Part shown: positions 23,078-33,245 of the stretch, piece by piece | Layout: each line of letters begins with the position of its first letter | Numbering within the stretch: the first letter of the stretch is position 1 | Assembly (NCBI GenBank): GCA_024336345.1 | Contig: JANFOG010000006.1 | Location: forward strand, 1,302,001-1,366,000 | DNA length: 64,000 nucleotides | Direction: 5' to 3' | Source of the DNA: Mariannaea sp. PMI_226 | Lineage: Eukaryota > Ascomycota > Sordariomycetes > Hypocreales > Nectriaceae | Program-made: the position numbers and the translations under genes | Notes under the pieces: model-generated | Database searches by the model: none | What the model saw: only the letters and a program-made list of their open reading frames with translations | What the model was told of the DNA's origin: nothing

Positions 23078-23688
23078 GATGTTAGATGTAGAAAGTTCAG
23101 TCACCTCGTTGGTTCCCCAAGGTACCTGGGCTGGTTGTATTGCAGGGGGGGCCACCCTCCGCACTAGCCACTTCGCATGACACAACAGCGTGGCTAGTGC
23201 ACTCCGGCTCTAGCCAATGATCGTAGTGTATAATTACCGCTTTTGATGGAACACAAAGGGCACCCTCCTAGTTTGGAGCATCTGGGCCACTTTCACTGGT
23301 CTTTTGAATCTCCTTTCTCTTGTCTCCCTTCGACACGTTACCCCGGTTTGGTACCGTACGAACTGTTCGCACAAGACCTTCTCTTGGAGTACAACTTGGT
23401 CAAATACATGATTGCTGCACGACTGATCCACGACACAACGCATATACGATTACATCATATTCGCCATCACGAGACTAGAAACGACACAGCACCCACTACA
23501 CTAAGCCCAGGCACCCTCCTACGAAGTTTAATATTGTAATTCAGATCGGTATGTCCGCCCGTTACTAGATTTCTTCAACGTCACTCGAAAGGAAACACAC
23601 GACCGTCTGATCAACCGGTCCAAGGCTGCAACAAAGGGGGGGAAGGACTATTCTCGCAGATTCGTCGCATTCGTCGCATTCGTCACAA
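23078..23688. promoter_or_regulatory. Divergent promoter region of FAM32A and the permease gene
   Basis: The region includes a short upstream frame, ATG at 23551 to TAG at 23566-23568 (five codons), 121 bp before the permease ATG, and a 9-bp triplicate that abuts the ATG. An effect of the upstream frame on translation is possible but untested. Confidence 0.45.
23660..23686 (+). repeat. Three tandem copies of ATTCGTCGC next to the permease ATG
   Basis: Copies lie at 23660-23668, 23669-23677 and 23678-23686 (the last ends CAC). They end two bases before the ATG at 23689, so they form the immediate 5' context of translation start. Confidence 0.85.
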
Positions 23689-25589
23689 ATGCCACCGTAC
23701 GGGCTGGCACCGCACACGCGGGACTCGCTTGAGCTCGCATCCCTAGCGAGCTCAAGCCGCGTCGACGAGGAGGGCACCTCGGAGGTCTCCTCACGACCTA
23801 GCATATCCTCATCACGGAGACTTTCGCTGGAGCAGGACGATCCCTTAGACAGCGCAAACCCAGCGGTACGCGCAGTTCGCTCGTACTCCGTATCGTCGGC
23901 ATTCGACTTCACATCAAATCTATTCCCGTTGAGCTCAACGGCTGGAGGGAGCGGGTATGCGCCTATAGGTGCACCTATCTCGGCAGCTCGACAGACCGGC
24001 GGTCTGGGAGGCGGATCGCTGGAGAAACACAAGACCCTGACCTACCTCAATGGGTTATCGCTGATAGTCGGGTTGATTATTGGATCGGGCATATTCTCCT
24101 CGCCAGGCCAGGTCAGCTCCAAGATTGGATCCCCTGGCGCTGCCTTGGTTGTTTGGGTCGTTGCTGGTGTGCTCGCATGGACCGGTGCTGCGAGCTATGC
24201 GGAGCTTGGTGGTGCCATTCCCCTGAATGGCGGTGCTCAGGTGTACCTCGCCAAGACATTTGGCGAACTGTCAGGGTTCCTTTTCACCTGGGTTGCCATG
24301 CTTGTTCTGAAGCCGGGCAGCGCCGCCATCATTGCTATCATCATGGGCGAGTACCTGGTGAGAGCCTTTATCGGGCCTGAGGCCGAGACCATCAGCCCCT
24401 GGATCAACAAGGCTGTGGCACTTGTTGGTCTCGCGATTGTGACATTTCTGAATTGTATTTCCACGCGAGTCGGGACTCGTTTGAATGACATGCTCATGTT
24501 CATGAAGTTTGTGGCTTTGTTGGGTGTTACGGTTACAGGCGTTGTGGTGGCAATTACGGGCAAGACGTGGAAGGGCGAGGCCTCGTCCAGCTGGAAGACG
24601 CACCCCTGGTTCGAAAACACATCTACGGATATGTCGGCCTGGGCTTTGGCGCTCTACGCTGGTTTGTGGGCCTATGATGGATGGGATAATGTAAGTGAAC
24701 AGTCAACTATGGCTGAAATTTGGATCATAACACGCTCACCTTTCTTTTCTTCTTGCAGACAAATTACGTCGTGGGCGAGTTTCGAAACCCGTCTCGTGAT
24801 CTGCCCCGGGTAATTCACACGGCTATGCCGCTGGTCATCTTGTGCTATGTTCTGGCCAACATTGCCTACTTCTTCGTTCTACCGATGGAGACTATGAATG
24901 GCACCAACACGGTGGCAGTACTGTTCGGATCGCAGGTGTTTGGGCGGCCTGGCTCCTTGATCCTTGCACTGATTGTGAGTGCCAGCTGTTTCGGCGCCCT
25001 CAACTCATCGACCTTCACATCGAGCCGTCTCGCCTACGTTGCTGGCAAGGAGGGATACATTCCCGCCATTTTTGGCCGCCTGGGCGTTGGCAACGAAGAA
25101 GACCAAAGCCTCAACACCCAGCATTCACGGAACTGGTTCACTAAGAAGCTGCGCCGACTTTGTGGCGATGAGGATACCGGCCTGTTTTACACGCCTGTCT
25201 ATGCCCTGATCCTCAACAGCGTGCTCACGGCGGGATACTGCGTGGTAGGCGAGTTCAGCACGCTTGTCACCTTTTACGGCGTTGCAGGCTACACATTCTA
25301 CTTCATCACTGTGCTTGGCCTTATCGTCCTGCGCGTCCGCGAGCCTCAGCTCGAGCGCCCTTACAAGACGTGGATCACGACGCCAATCATCTTCTGCTGC
25401 GTGAGCCTTTTCCTCCTCAGCCGTGCCGTCTTCGCGCAGCCTCTGCAGACGCTCACCGTCGTCATCTTCGTCGTCGCCGGCATTCCTGTGTACTTTTGGC
25501 GGATCCACGGACGGGATGATGTGACCACGAGGAGACACCGTGACATCGACGTGGAAAAGAAGTGGTGGCAATTCTGGAAGAAGAACTAG
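23689..25589 (+). CDS. LAT-family amino-acid permease (high-affinity methionine permease-like)
   Basis: Amino-acid/polyamine/organocation (APC) transporter of the L-type (LAT) group, related to yeast Mup1; predicted to import methionine or other neutral amino acids at the plasma membrane. Two exons: 23689-24690 and 24759-25589 (68-bp intron), encoding 610 residues with 12 hydrophobic helices. The N-terminus is a Ser-rich cytosolic tail of about 115 residues, likely a site of arrestin/ubiquitin control. Helix 1 holds the unwound substrate motif GLIIGSGIFSSPG. Other family marks are ASYAELGGAIPLNGGAQVYL, LWAYDGWDN joined by the splice to TNYVVGEFRNPSRDLPR, and NSSTFTSSRLAYVAGKEGY. The C-terminus is short and Trp/Lys-rich (KKWWQFWKKN). 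Substrate is inferred from family resemblance only. The ATG used is the first after a five-codon upstream frame. Confidence 0.88.
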
Positions 25590-25640
25590 CCTTTGCTTGC
25601 GAAGTAAACTTCACACGAAGAAAAGTACGAAGAAAAGTAG

Positions 25641-25646
25641 AATAAA
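25641..25646 (+). terminator. Candidate permease polyadenylation signal
   Basis: AATAAA lies 52 nt after the permease stop codon in an A-rich stretch. It is a candidate only. Confidence 0.3.
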
Positions 25647-26349
25647 AAAGAGAGAAAACTCACGCAACCAAAAGAAAAAACGTATCTAAGTTTGTTTCGG
25701 ACATGCATCTCATGACTACGACAAAAAAGGACAAGACAGGTGTCGGTTTAGGTTGGATAAGAACGGAGTTCTTAGGATTGGGAACCAAAAAAAATTTACA
25801 TCAAACCAGAAAGGAGTGTGAGGCTAATGGGAGCAGATTCAAGCGTCCCAGTCGTATAATTGTTGGAAGCCGGCATTGTTATATATACATACATACTCCT
25901 ACAAATGAGGGACAGCATTGGTATATTTCACGTCTTGACTCATCAGAGTAGCTTAACTTTATCACATTCTATTATTGTTATTAATATCTATCCTGTTTTC
26001 TAGATTGACGCCTAATATATTTAAGAGATTATATCTTCAATATATATATCTTCTTATCTATAAGATTTTTATTATACTTTTTATATAATAATTGCCAAAG
26101 TATAATATTGGGGTTGTTAGATTGCTGATTTGTATCTGATTGGAGAACACTACCTAAAGTTATTAGTATTTAAAATCACCCTCCATTTTCAAAATAACAT
26201 ACCTCTAGCAATTTATGGACTTCTGATAATTAAATATAATACCAATCAAGTCGAACCCTTACTATTTTTTATTAAGTTTAAATCTATCTAAAGCTTTTTA
26301 TTTGCACTTCCAATGATGTTATAAGACGTGATGCAATATTCACTCAAAG

Positions 26350-26690
26350 ATGCGACCCTATATCTCTTCGATTAGTGCTTTATATGAGATCTCGCGATTT
26401 TTTTGGGTTATTTGTATAATATATTGTTTTCCTTCTTTTGTAAGTTTCATAGGCCGATCGCTGCGAGGCTTATTCTTTACTATTTTTTCGTCAAGCCAGC
26501 ATTTTTTTAATCTTGGCGACAGCAGAATGTGTTGTGTTGAACTCTCGGGCGACAAGCCCTCAGACTGTTACCGGCGTGTAACATTGCCAATATAGCTCCT
26601 TTTGCCTCAGGAGAAAATTCACAGCCTTTGCCACGATTTCCGAATATGTCGGTACCAAATTTACGTGCAGGGGACAATTCGTTGAGAAGT
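26350..26690 (-). mobile_element. Degenerate Tc1/mariner-type transposase N-terminal fragment
   Basis: Translating the minus strand in shifted frames gives pieces of one transposase N-terminus: LNELSPARKFGTDIFGNRGKG, then FSPEAKGAILAMLHAG, then a frameshift, REFNTTHSAVAKIKKCWLDE, PMKLTKEGKQYIIQITQKNR and EISYKALIEEI, followed at once by a stop. This is the helix-turn-helix pair of fungal Tc1/mariner elements. The catalytic DDE/D region is not recognisable downstream (26150-26350), which is AT-rich and full of stops. The copy is frameshifted and truncated, so it cannot transpose. It most likely decayed by RIP and drift. Outer limits are approximate. Confidence 0.7.
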
Positions 26691-26785
26691 CATGAAAGAA
26701 AAAGAAAGGGAGGGGGGTCGAGGGAGAAATCGCGGTTTGATGCGGTCGCGTCGGGTGGACTCAGACTTTTGGCCGCTGACTGTAT

Positions 26786-26869
26786 TAACAATTAGTATAA
26801 ATGTATTTTTATGGGTTAAGCAAATTTTGAGTAGCTTACCTCATAAATATACTTTTATACTAATTGTTA
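26786..26869. repeat. 84-bp imperfect palindrome, 35-bp arms
   Basis: The left arm 26786-26820 (starts TAACAATTAGTATAAA) pairs with the right arm 26835-26869 at 31 of 35 positions, around a 14-bp centre. It lies about 100 bp outside the transposase fragment. It may be a folded inverted-repeat (MITE-like) element or a remnant of transposon ends. Confidence 0.7.
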
Positions 26870-27286
26870 CATATTCTCAAATGCTAAAAGATAAGAAAGG
26901 ATTTGTGAGAAGCAAGGTAAAGAGGAGTGAAGATGAACTGTTTGCTAGATAGTAAGTGGAAACTAGGAATGTTGCTGTTGTTTCGTTAGTAAAGTCGTAA
27001 GCAAGTAGCCAAAGAAGACATTCACAGACAAGATTGCATAGGGAGCGATTGTTTTTTTTTTAATTTAATTAATTTCATTTTCATCTCTCATAACTACAGC
27101 GCTATTTCTTTATGTTTATATATCATGCGCCGCTTAAAGCAGTTGGTGGTTTTTTTGAAACCAAGAACAGCCCCCTCTTCAGAAAGGGAGGGAAAAAATT
27201 ATTCCTGACAATTCTCTCTCTCTCAATGGCAACAAATCACGGCAGCACCCAGTTTATATTTTGCTTGCATGCTTGGTTTTTGTTGT

Positions 27287-28992
27287 TTACTTGCGCTGAC
27301 CATAAGAGCGGGTAGCGTACTTGCCACCGTGGACGATGAGATCCTCGGGGCGGTAGTCGTGCTTGCCAGTGAAGTAGCTGGTGAGAATGGCCTTGGTGCC
27401 GTCGGCGTAGCGCTTCTGGGCGTCCAGGGAGGTACCGGACATGTGGGGGACCATGGCGTTGCCACCACCGAAGGGGTTCTTGGCAGTGCGCAGGGGGTGG
27501 TCGGCGGGGGCGGGCTGGGGGAACCAGACATCACCACCGTAGCCGGCGAGGTGGCCGGACTTGAGAGCGTCGGCAACATCCTCCTTGACGACGATGGCGC
27601 CACGGGCGGTGTTGATGAGGTAAGAACCCTTCTTCATCTTGGCGATGAGGTCCTTGTTGAAGAGACCCTGGGTCTTCTCGTGGAGAGGGCAGTTGATGGT
27701 GACAATGTCGCAGCGGGCGAGCATCTCCTCGAGGGACTCGACACGCTTGCAGCCGATCTCAGCCTCCTTCTCGGCAGACAGGGGCTGGTAGTCGTAGTAG
27801 AGGAGCTCCTTGCAGTCGAAGGCCTTGAGGCGGCGGAGGACACGCTCACCAATGCGGCCGACAGCGACGGTACCGACAACCTTGTTCTCGAGATCGAACT
27901 CCTGCTTGGCAGCGGCGGCGACGTCCCACTCACCACGCTCAATCTGCTCGTGAGCGGGGACGAAGTTGCGGACAAGGACGAGGATGGTCATGATGACATG
28001 CTCAGCGACGGAGACGACGTTGGAGCCAGTGACCTCAGCAACAGTGATACCGCCGTTGGTGGTGTTGGCGGCGTTGAGGTCGACGTGGTCAGAGCCGATA
28101 CCAGCAGTGACGGCGATCTTGAGCTTCTTGGCACGGGCGAGACGCTCGGCAGTCAGGTAACCGGGGTGGAAGGGGGTGGTGATGATGACCTCAGCATCCT
28201 CGAGCTCCTGGTCGAACTTGGAGTTCTCACCATCCTTGTCGGAGGTGGTGACGAGGGTGTGGCCCTGGTCCTCGAGCCACTTGCGGATACCGAGCTCGTT
28301 CTCAGTGGTTCCGAGAAGGAGGGGTTGCTATTGAGGCTCAAGTTAGCTCGGTTTGTCCGATGTATTTACAAAGTGATGTTATGTCCGCGTGTAAGTGGGT
28401 GGAGTGGGAGATAATGCGTGTGTGTGTGTGTGTGTGGGCAAGGAATCGCGGTTGCACCATGCAGTATGCAAGAGCACCACCATCATCGCACACCACCAGC
28501 AAGCCACGAGGTTTAGATGGGAAGAAGAGCCAAAAAAGCTCGATCACTCCCCCCGCATCTGTTTGGTTGGGCTGATATTGCGTTGTGGTGTGTTGATGCT
28601 GTTTTCCCCGCGTTTTGGGATCGACACCACGCAACAGTGCAGTAGCGAATTAGGTTGATGGGTGTGGGGTAGGAGGGGGGAGATATTGCAGCTCTGCTTA
28701 ACCACCACCACTCATTTGATACTCCAGAGATGTCTCATATGCATTGCAGTATAGAGATGGAGGTATCAAAGGGCGGTAAGAGGAAAGAGAGATAATATGG
28801 AGAGAAGAAGAAATTGGAGGGAAAAACTCACATCCTTGGCGTGCTGGCCACCATCGTAGAGAACGGCGAGAACCTTGACCTGTAGAGATTGTTAGTTGAT
28901 ATGTTGTTGTTTTGGCTGGATCGAGATCCAGAAAAGTGAGGAGGATGGTTGTATAGTCGAGGATTGAGGGGTGAAGGAGAAAGACTTACCAT
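27287..28992 (-). CDS. NAD-dependent formate dehydrogenase
   Basis: Oxidises formate to CO2 with NAD+, serving formate detoxification and NADH supply in the cytosol or mitochondria. Three coding exons on the minus strand: 28992-28990 (the ATG alone), 28879-28832 and 28327-27287, with introns of 110 and 504 bp, encoding 363 residues. The start reads [34 protein letters not shown], the normal fungal FDH N-terminus. The D-2-hydroxyacid dehydrogenase fold is clear: Rossmann motif [16 protein letters not shown], an acidic end of beta-2 (YYDYQPL), [20 protein letters not shown] with the catalytic Arg, and [13 protein letters not shown] with [11 protein letters not shown] (catalytic Gln and His). 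Codons are strongly biased to C/G endings, unlike neighbours, suggesting high expression. Intron 2 is unusually long and holds a (GT)9 tract. Confidence 0.95.
28418..28436. repeat. (GT)9 microsatellite inside FDH intron 2
   Basis: Nine GT units lie at 28418-28435, within the 504-bp second intron of the FDH gene. On the transcribed sense strand it reads as an AC run. Confidence 0.85.
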
Positions 28993-29352
28993 TTTGGCGG
29001 TTGTGATTGGGTTTTTGGGGGGTGGTTTGAAGAGGTTGTTGGAGAGATGAGAGAGATGAGAGTGATGATGAGAAGAAAGGGAGGAGAGATGTAGAAGATG
29101 TCGCCGTTATTTATGCTTCCTGGTTCTGCACCACCACCACCACTATCATCATTACCACGTAAAGAAACGCGGGCATCATGCCGTATGCCGTCTGCCACCC
29201 TTCATCGTGACACCAGTCTTTGCCCAGCCCTGTGGAACCTTTCTCCTCCTCCCACCTATTGGGGCGGAGCGATCGGGCCAAAGAAAGAGAGGGGAGAGAG
29301 AGGGAAAGCCAATCTCACACAATCCCGTGAACCCCGAAAGTGTCGGCATCTT

Positions 29353-29381
29353 GGGGTGGGAGGGGGGGAAGGGGGGGAGGG
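29353..29381 (+). promoter_or_regulatory. G-quadruplex-capable tract upstream of FDH
   Basis: Five G-runs of 4, 3, 7, 7 and 3 bases are separated by 1-2 bases, which fits the G4 pattern with very short loops. It lies 361-389 bp before the FDH ATG, with the G-rich strand being the template side of that gene. Another run of about eleven Gs lies near 29513. A promoter effect is inference. Confidence 0.45.
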
Positions 29382-31846
29382 TAGGCCTGCAAAACACGCT
29401 CTAAGATTGTTGGGCGGGCTCTTTGGGGGGAGTGGGAGAAACTGGGGGCTAGTTTTCCATCGGCAGGCAATGACTTTCTAGCTTGCTCATCTTTTTTCCT
29501 TCTCACACAGTCGGGGGGGGGGGCGTGTATTGTGTGCCGTAGTGCGTTTGGAAGCTGTGCCTGGGATGGAAGCTTGTGCTGGAACCTGGATGGGCGATGG
29601 GTCACGGAGAACGGAGGGCGGATCGCGGATGGCGCTGGACGGAGCGTCTACGGCGTTGTGGACGCTGTTGCCACCAGAGCCCACCTCTCCGAGCCTCCAT
29701 TAGTAGTACCAAGCAGTGTTGTAAGTTAAGTTCCATACTATGTCTCAGTAGCCGAGGGGTTTCAAGCAACTACCGATTACGCATACTCCGTGAAGCTCCT
29801 ATCCTCCTCCCCCACTATCTCTCTACTGTCAAGGTGAAAGCAATTGCCTTAGGGGGGAAAAGAGTTTACAGTAGGGTCAATTAGGTAGCTGAGAAATTCA
29901 GGCATGTACTACTCAGTACGTAGCACCTGGTAGGTAGTAATTATTTGTCAATCCCTCTTCCATTCATCTGCACCCGCATCAAGAAACGGCCAATTTAGCC
30001 AGACAGGAACAAGAACGGACGTATGTATGACATATGACTTATGGCACCCCGCGACGCGCCCCGATTCAGCCGCGCCCGGCGCCGTACCTGTTGATGCCCC
30101 GTGAGCGAAGCATACGGAACCGCCCCCTGGTTGTGGTTATCGAGAAGCGCATCTGGGCATGCATACTATGTAGATACACATGTACATGCATACACAGAAA
30201 CATGGGTTGCAGTACATGTGTGCAGCAATTACCGTACCATAACGCCTTATTTCTCCCCGAGAGGCTTGCCACCTTGGGAAGAATGGCCTCGTTTCGATGC
30301 TGGGCAGGGCATTTTCTCGGTGTTCGGAGTGTGGCTGCTCAGGAGACTGATAGGCTGAGGGGTAAATTAGGTCGACGGAAGAAAGTGGGGTAATTGTCAA
30401 ACTCGGTTTCCGTTTGTTGCTGTTGCTGTGTTGCTGAGCTGCTGGGCTGCGGCTGCTTCTTGCGGAAAGCGGGGTAAAGAAGAAGAAAAAACCAGTAATA
30501 CAGCTTTAGGTAAGGTAGGGAAGGTAGGTACCTACCTACTGGACCTGCCTACCGGGCTTATGCACGCCACATCTCTCCGTCCTCCGTGGCAACCACCCAC
30601 CCGTGAGTGCGGATCGCGGGCCTACCACTACCGTTCCCGAGGACTTCAAGTTGAGAGAGCCCCAAGGAGACGGGATGGTAGGGAGTCGTGAGAAATCGTG
30701 CACAGAGAACAACGAGGCTGCATCGAAGCTGAAGCCTCAGAATTGAGCAGACGTCGTTCATTGGCTCTTCCTCAACCGTTCTCTCATTCTCCGGGCCAAT
30801 CCCCTTTGCTCTCCCAGACACCCTCCTCCCTCCATCTCCTCCCGTCCCGTCCAGGTGAGGGGTAGACTAAATAGGCACTACCGTAGCTGTATGCGATCTG
30901 CACGCGGTTGCTGCTGTTGTATGTGCTGTAAGATAAGTCACATACGGTACACTTCTCTGCCTTGAGATGCACCGAGACGAACACGTAGCTTGCATCAATC
31001 GGCCTCGGATTCGTACTGTACTGTCTGTACCGTACCTATCTTTTGATCCCTTCTCTTCACGGACACATGCAGCACGTTATGGGATCTTTTCTTTCCCAGA
31101 TGCCTGTTTGATCAGCCTTGAGCTGCCACACTACCCTACATAGTTTACTACACTGCAGCAGCAGCAACAACACCAACCACATTTCAAATCCCAGATTAGC
31201 ACACACAAAGCCACTAACCCCCCCCCCTCCCCGAGGCTGGCTTATCGCCTATCATCTCTCTCTTGCCCGTATTGTCTGTGCTGTAAGTCTGGACTTCATT
31301 GTCCGAAACCGGCCTCGATCAGCTGCTCGGATGTCCACCACCAACCCCCCAATTCAGATGATAAAGTGGGAATGTGCCCATTTTTGAGAAGCCTCCTTCT
31401 CCTGACTAAGGTAAGTCTCGCTCTTTGCTCGCACTTGACTCCCGAACTCCGTACGGAGCAAAGGGCCCAGCCAACATACAATGACAAGCGAGGGGACAGA
31501 GTAGTTAACGGATGACCCTCCGACCCGAGGTCGAACCACAAGATACGAAACAATGCGTAGGTGCGTCGGAGGTGCGAAGTAAAGCTTTCCAACTTATTGA
31601 TACGCTTTGCAGACCACCCCAGTTTGCCCCTCCCCCTCCCCCCTCCCTCACCTAAATTCTTATCACCCCAACCACATAGAGTAAAAACAAAGGGTACTGC
31701 ACATCTCTCCAGCATTTGTCTTCCCCTTGTCGTGTGATGGTCATCCCCACCGGCCCCTGCAATCGGAAAGCCCTAGACAACGCCGTACCGTATTACTGTA
31801 TTAGGCATACGCAGTCATGAGGCACTTTGATACCGAGCCCAAGAAA

Positions 31847-31882
31847 ACCACAACCACAATCACAACCACAACCATAACCACA
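31847..31882. repeat. Six imperfect ACCACA hexamers
   Basis: Units at 31847-31882 read ACCACA, ACCACA, ATCACA, ACCACA, ACCATA, ACCACA. It is a simple-sequence repeat in intergenic DNA. Confidence 0.8.
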
Positions 31883-33245
31883 CGCCCCCCAACTTGGGTT
31901 GAACCCCGATGTATAGCTAGTACAGTACTGCGTAGAACAATTTCTTAATCCTACGACATGTCGTCTCCAATGCATGCACTGCACTGCATACGAATTACAT
32001 TGCTTGTGTGCTACCCTCCTCACCCCCCTCACCCCCCTTGTCCAGTAAGTTGCCAAGCATGGCCGGCTCTGGAGGTCGGTTGGTCTCATTGCGTGAAACA
32101 CCTGCGCAAATCACCCCAGTTCATTTTCCGTTACCCCTCCAGCAAGATGCTGAGAGAACCCATGGTCAGTGTATCAAAAGAAAGAGATAGAGAAGGGAGG
32201 GAAAGAACAACAAGATAGAAAAAAGCCCTCATCAATTGGGCCAACAACATGATACGATCATTCCGAGATTGCGAGACCTGCCCGTCCCTCGTTCCCTGAT
32301 ACGGGAGAGGAGGGGGCCTCGCACAGCGGGGTGTTTTGTTAATGCTGACACTCTCGCAATTCAATCTCCGGGGACGTGGTAGTACAGTAGGCGACAAAAA
32401 GGCCGCCCACCTGACGCCCGCTTGATGCCGCTCTCCGCCGCCACCCGCGTCCAATCTTGGTATATCTTCTCCGCATTCTAGAACCATGTCGGACGGGACG
32501 GCTTGAGAATACCGTGTTTGTGAGTTTGTGCGTCTCTTTTCACTCTCCCTTTTGGTCTGGGTAATCAATAATTGATTGCCGTGGCACCTTGACGGTTCCC
32601 TTTCCCCGCAACCCCGTGAATTCCCCGGTTTCTCAAGACGATCCCCCCATGTGCATCGCATCAATCACTGACAGCTGATGCGCTCTGTCGCATAAGAGCA
32701 TTCGCGTCCATCATGACTCTTCGACATCCTATCACGAGTTTATGCGAACTGCATACCGTCTACCAGGAATTCTGTCAAAACAGGAAATGGTTGTTTGAAA
32801 TAATAATAATTTAGGGGGGTAACATCACCAAGTCTCGGAGAGCTTGGCAACGTACGCATCACCGCGCGCGCACAACAGCTCCTCCGTACTGCTTATTTTC
32901 ATGATCCCGTTATCCTCATCAGACAGTACCCCCGCGAATCCAATCGAGATGCCAGCATCCCGTTCGCTGCGGAACAGAATGTGTCAAACACAGAAAATTA
33001 ATATCATTCCTCATAGAGCCATTTTCATCCAAACCAATCGAAGAAAAAAAAAAATGAAAATGACCATTTCCGAGAACCTTTGGTCCTAGATGACATCATC
33101 CGTGCCCGCTGCCTTTTGCGCCTCCCCTAGTACCTTTGAAAATCCCGCCTCCCAAGCTTAATCTGCTCTCGAGGTGCCAGAAAATAAAGAAATAAAGAAA
33201 CCGTTGAGAAATATGGTCTTGTTTCCCTCCTAGCCCGTTTTTCGT

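Larger units (their letters stand above)
25590..27286. other. AT-rich, gene-free region with transposon remains
   Basis: From about 25960 to 26360 and again near 26780-26880 and 27045-27080 the DNA is strikingly AT-rich, with many TA dinucleotides. The neighbouring genes are GC-balanced. This matches DNA altered by repeat-induced point mutation (RIP). The Tc1-like relic and palindrome inside it are listed separately. No intact gene is present. Confidence 0.6.
28993..33245. other. Gene-free intergenic region of about 4.25 kb
   Basis: Upstream DNA of FDH and 3' flank of the F-box/ankyrin gene. It contains the G-rich tract at 29353-29381, GGTAGGTACCTACC-type repeats near 30520-30550, a C9 run near 31220 and an (ACCACA)n repeat at 31847-31882. 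Several open frames of 100-180 codons occur, but none shows domain content, splice consistency or a plausible start context. I see no supportable gene. Confidence 0.5.

Noticed and set aside
27269..28414. 381-codon open frame antisense to FDH
   Set aside because: It mirrors the C/G-ending codon bias of FDH, is Val/Leu/Gly/Asp-rich without motifs, and runs through the FDH splice acceptor. It is a shadow of a strongly biased gene.
32131..32664. 177-codon minus-strand frame with a hydrophobic end
   Set aside because: No motif or domain; composition is patchwork and the flanking DNA holds simple repeats.
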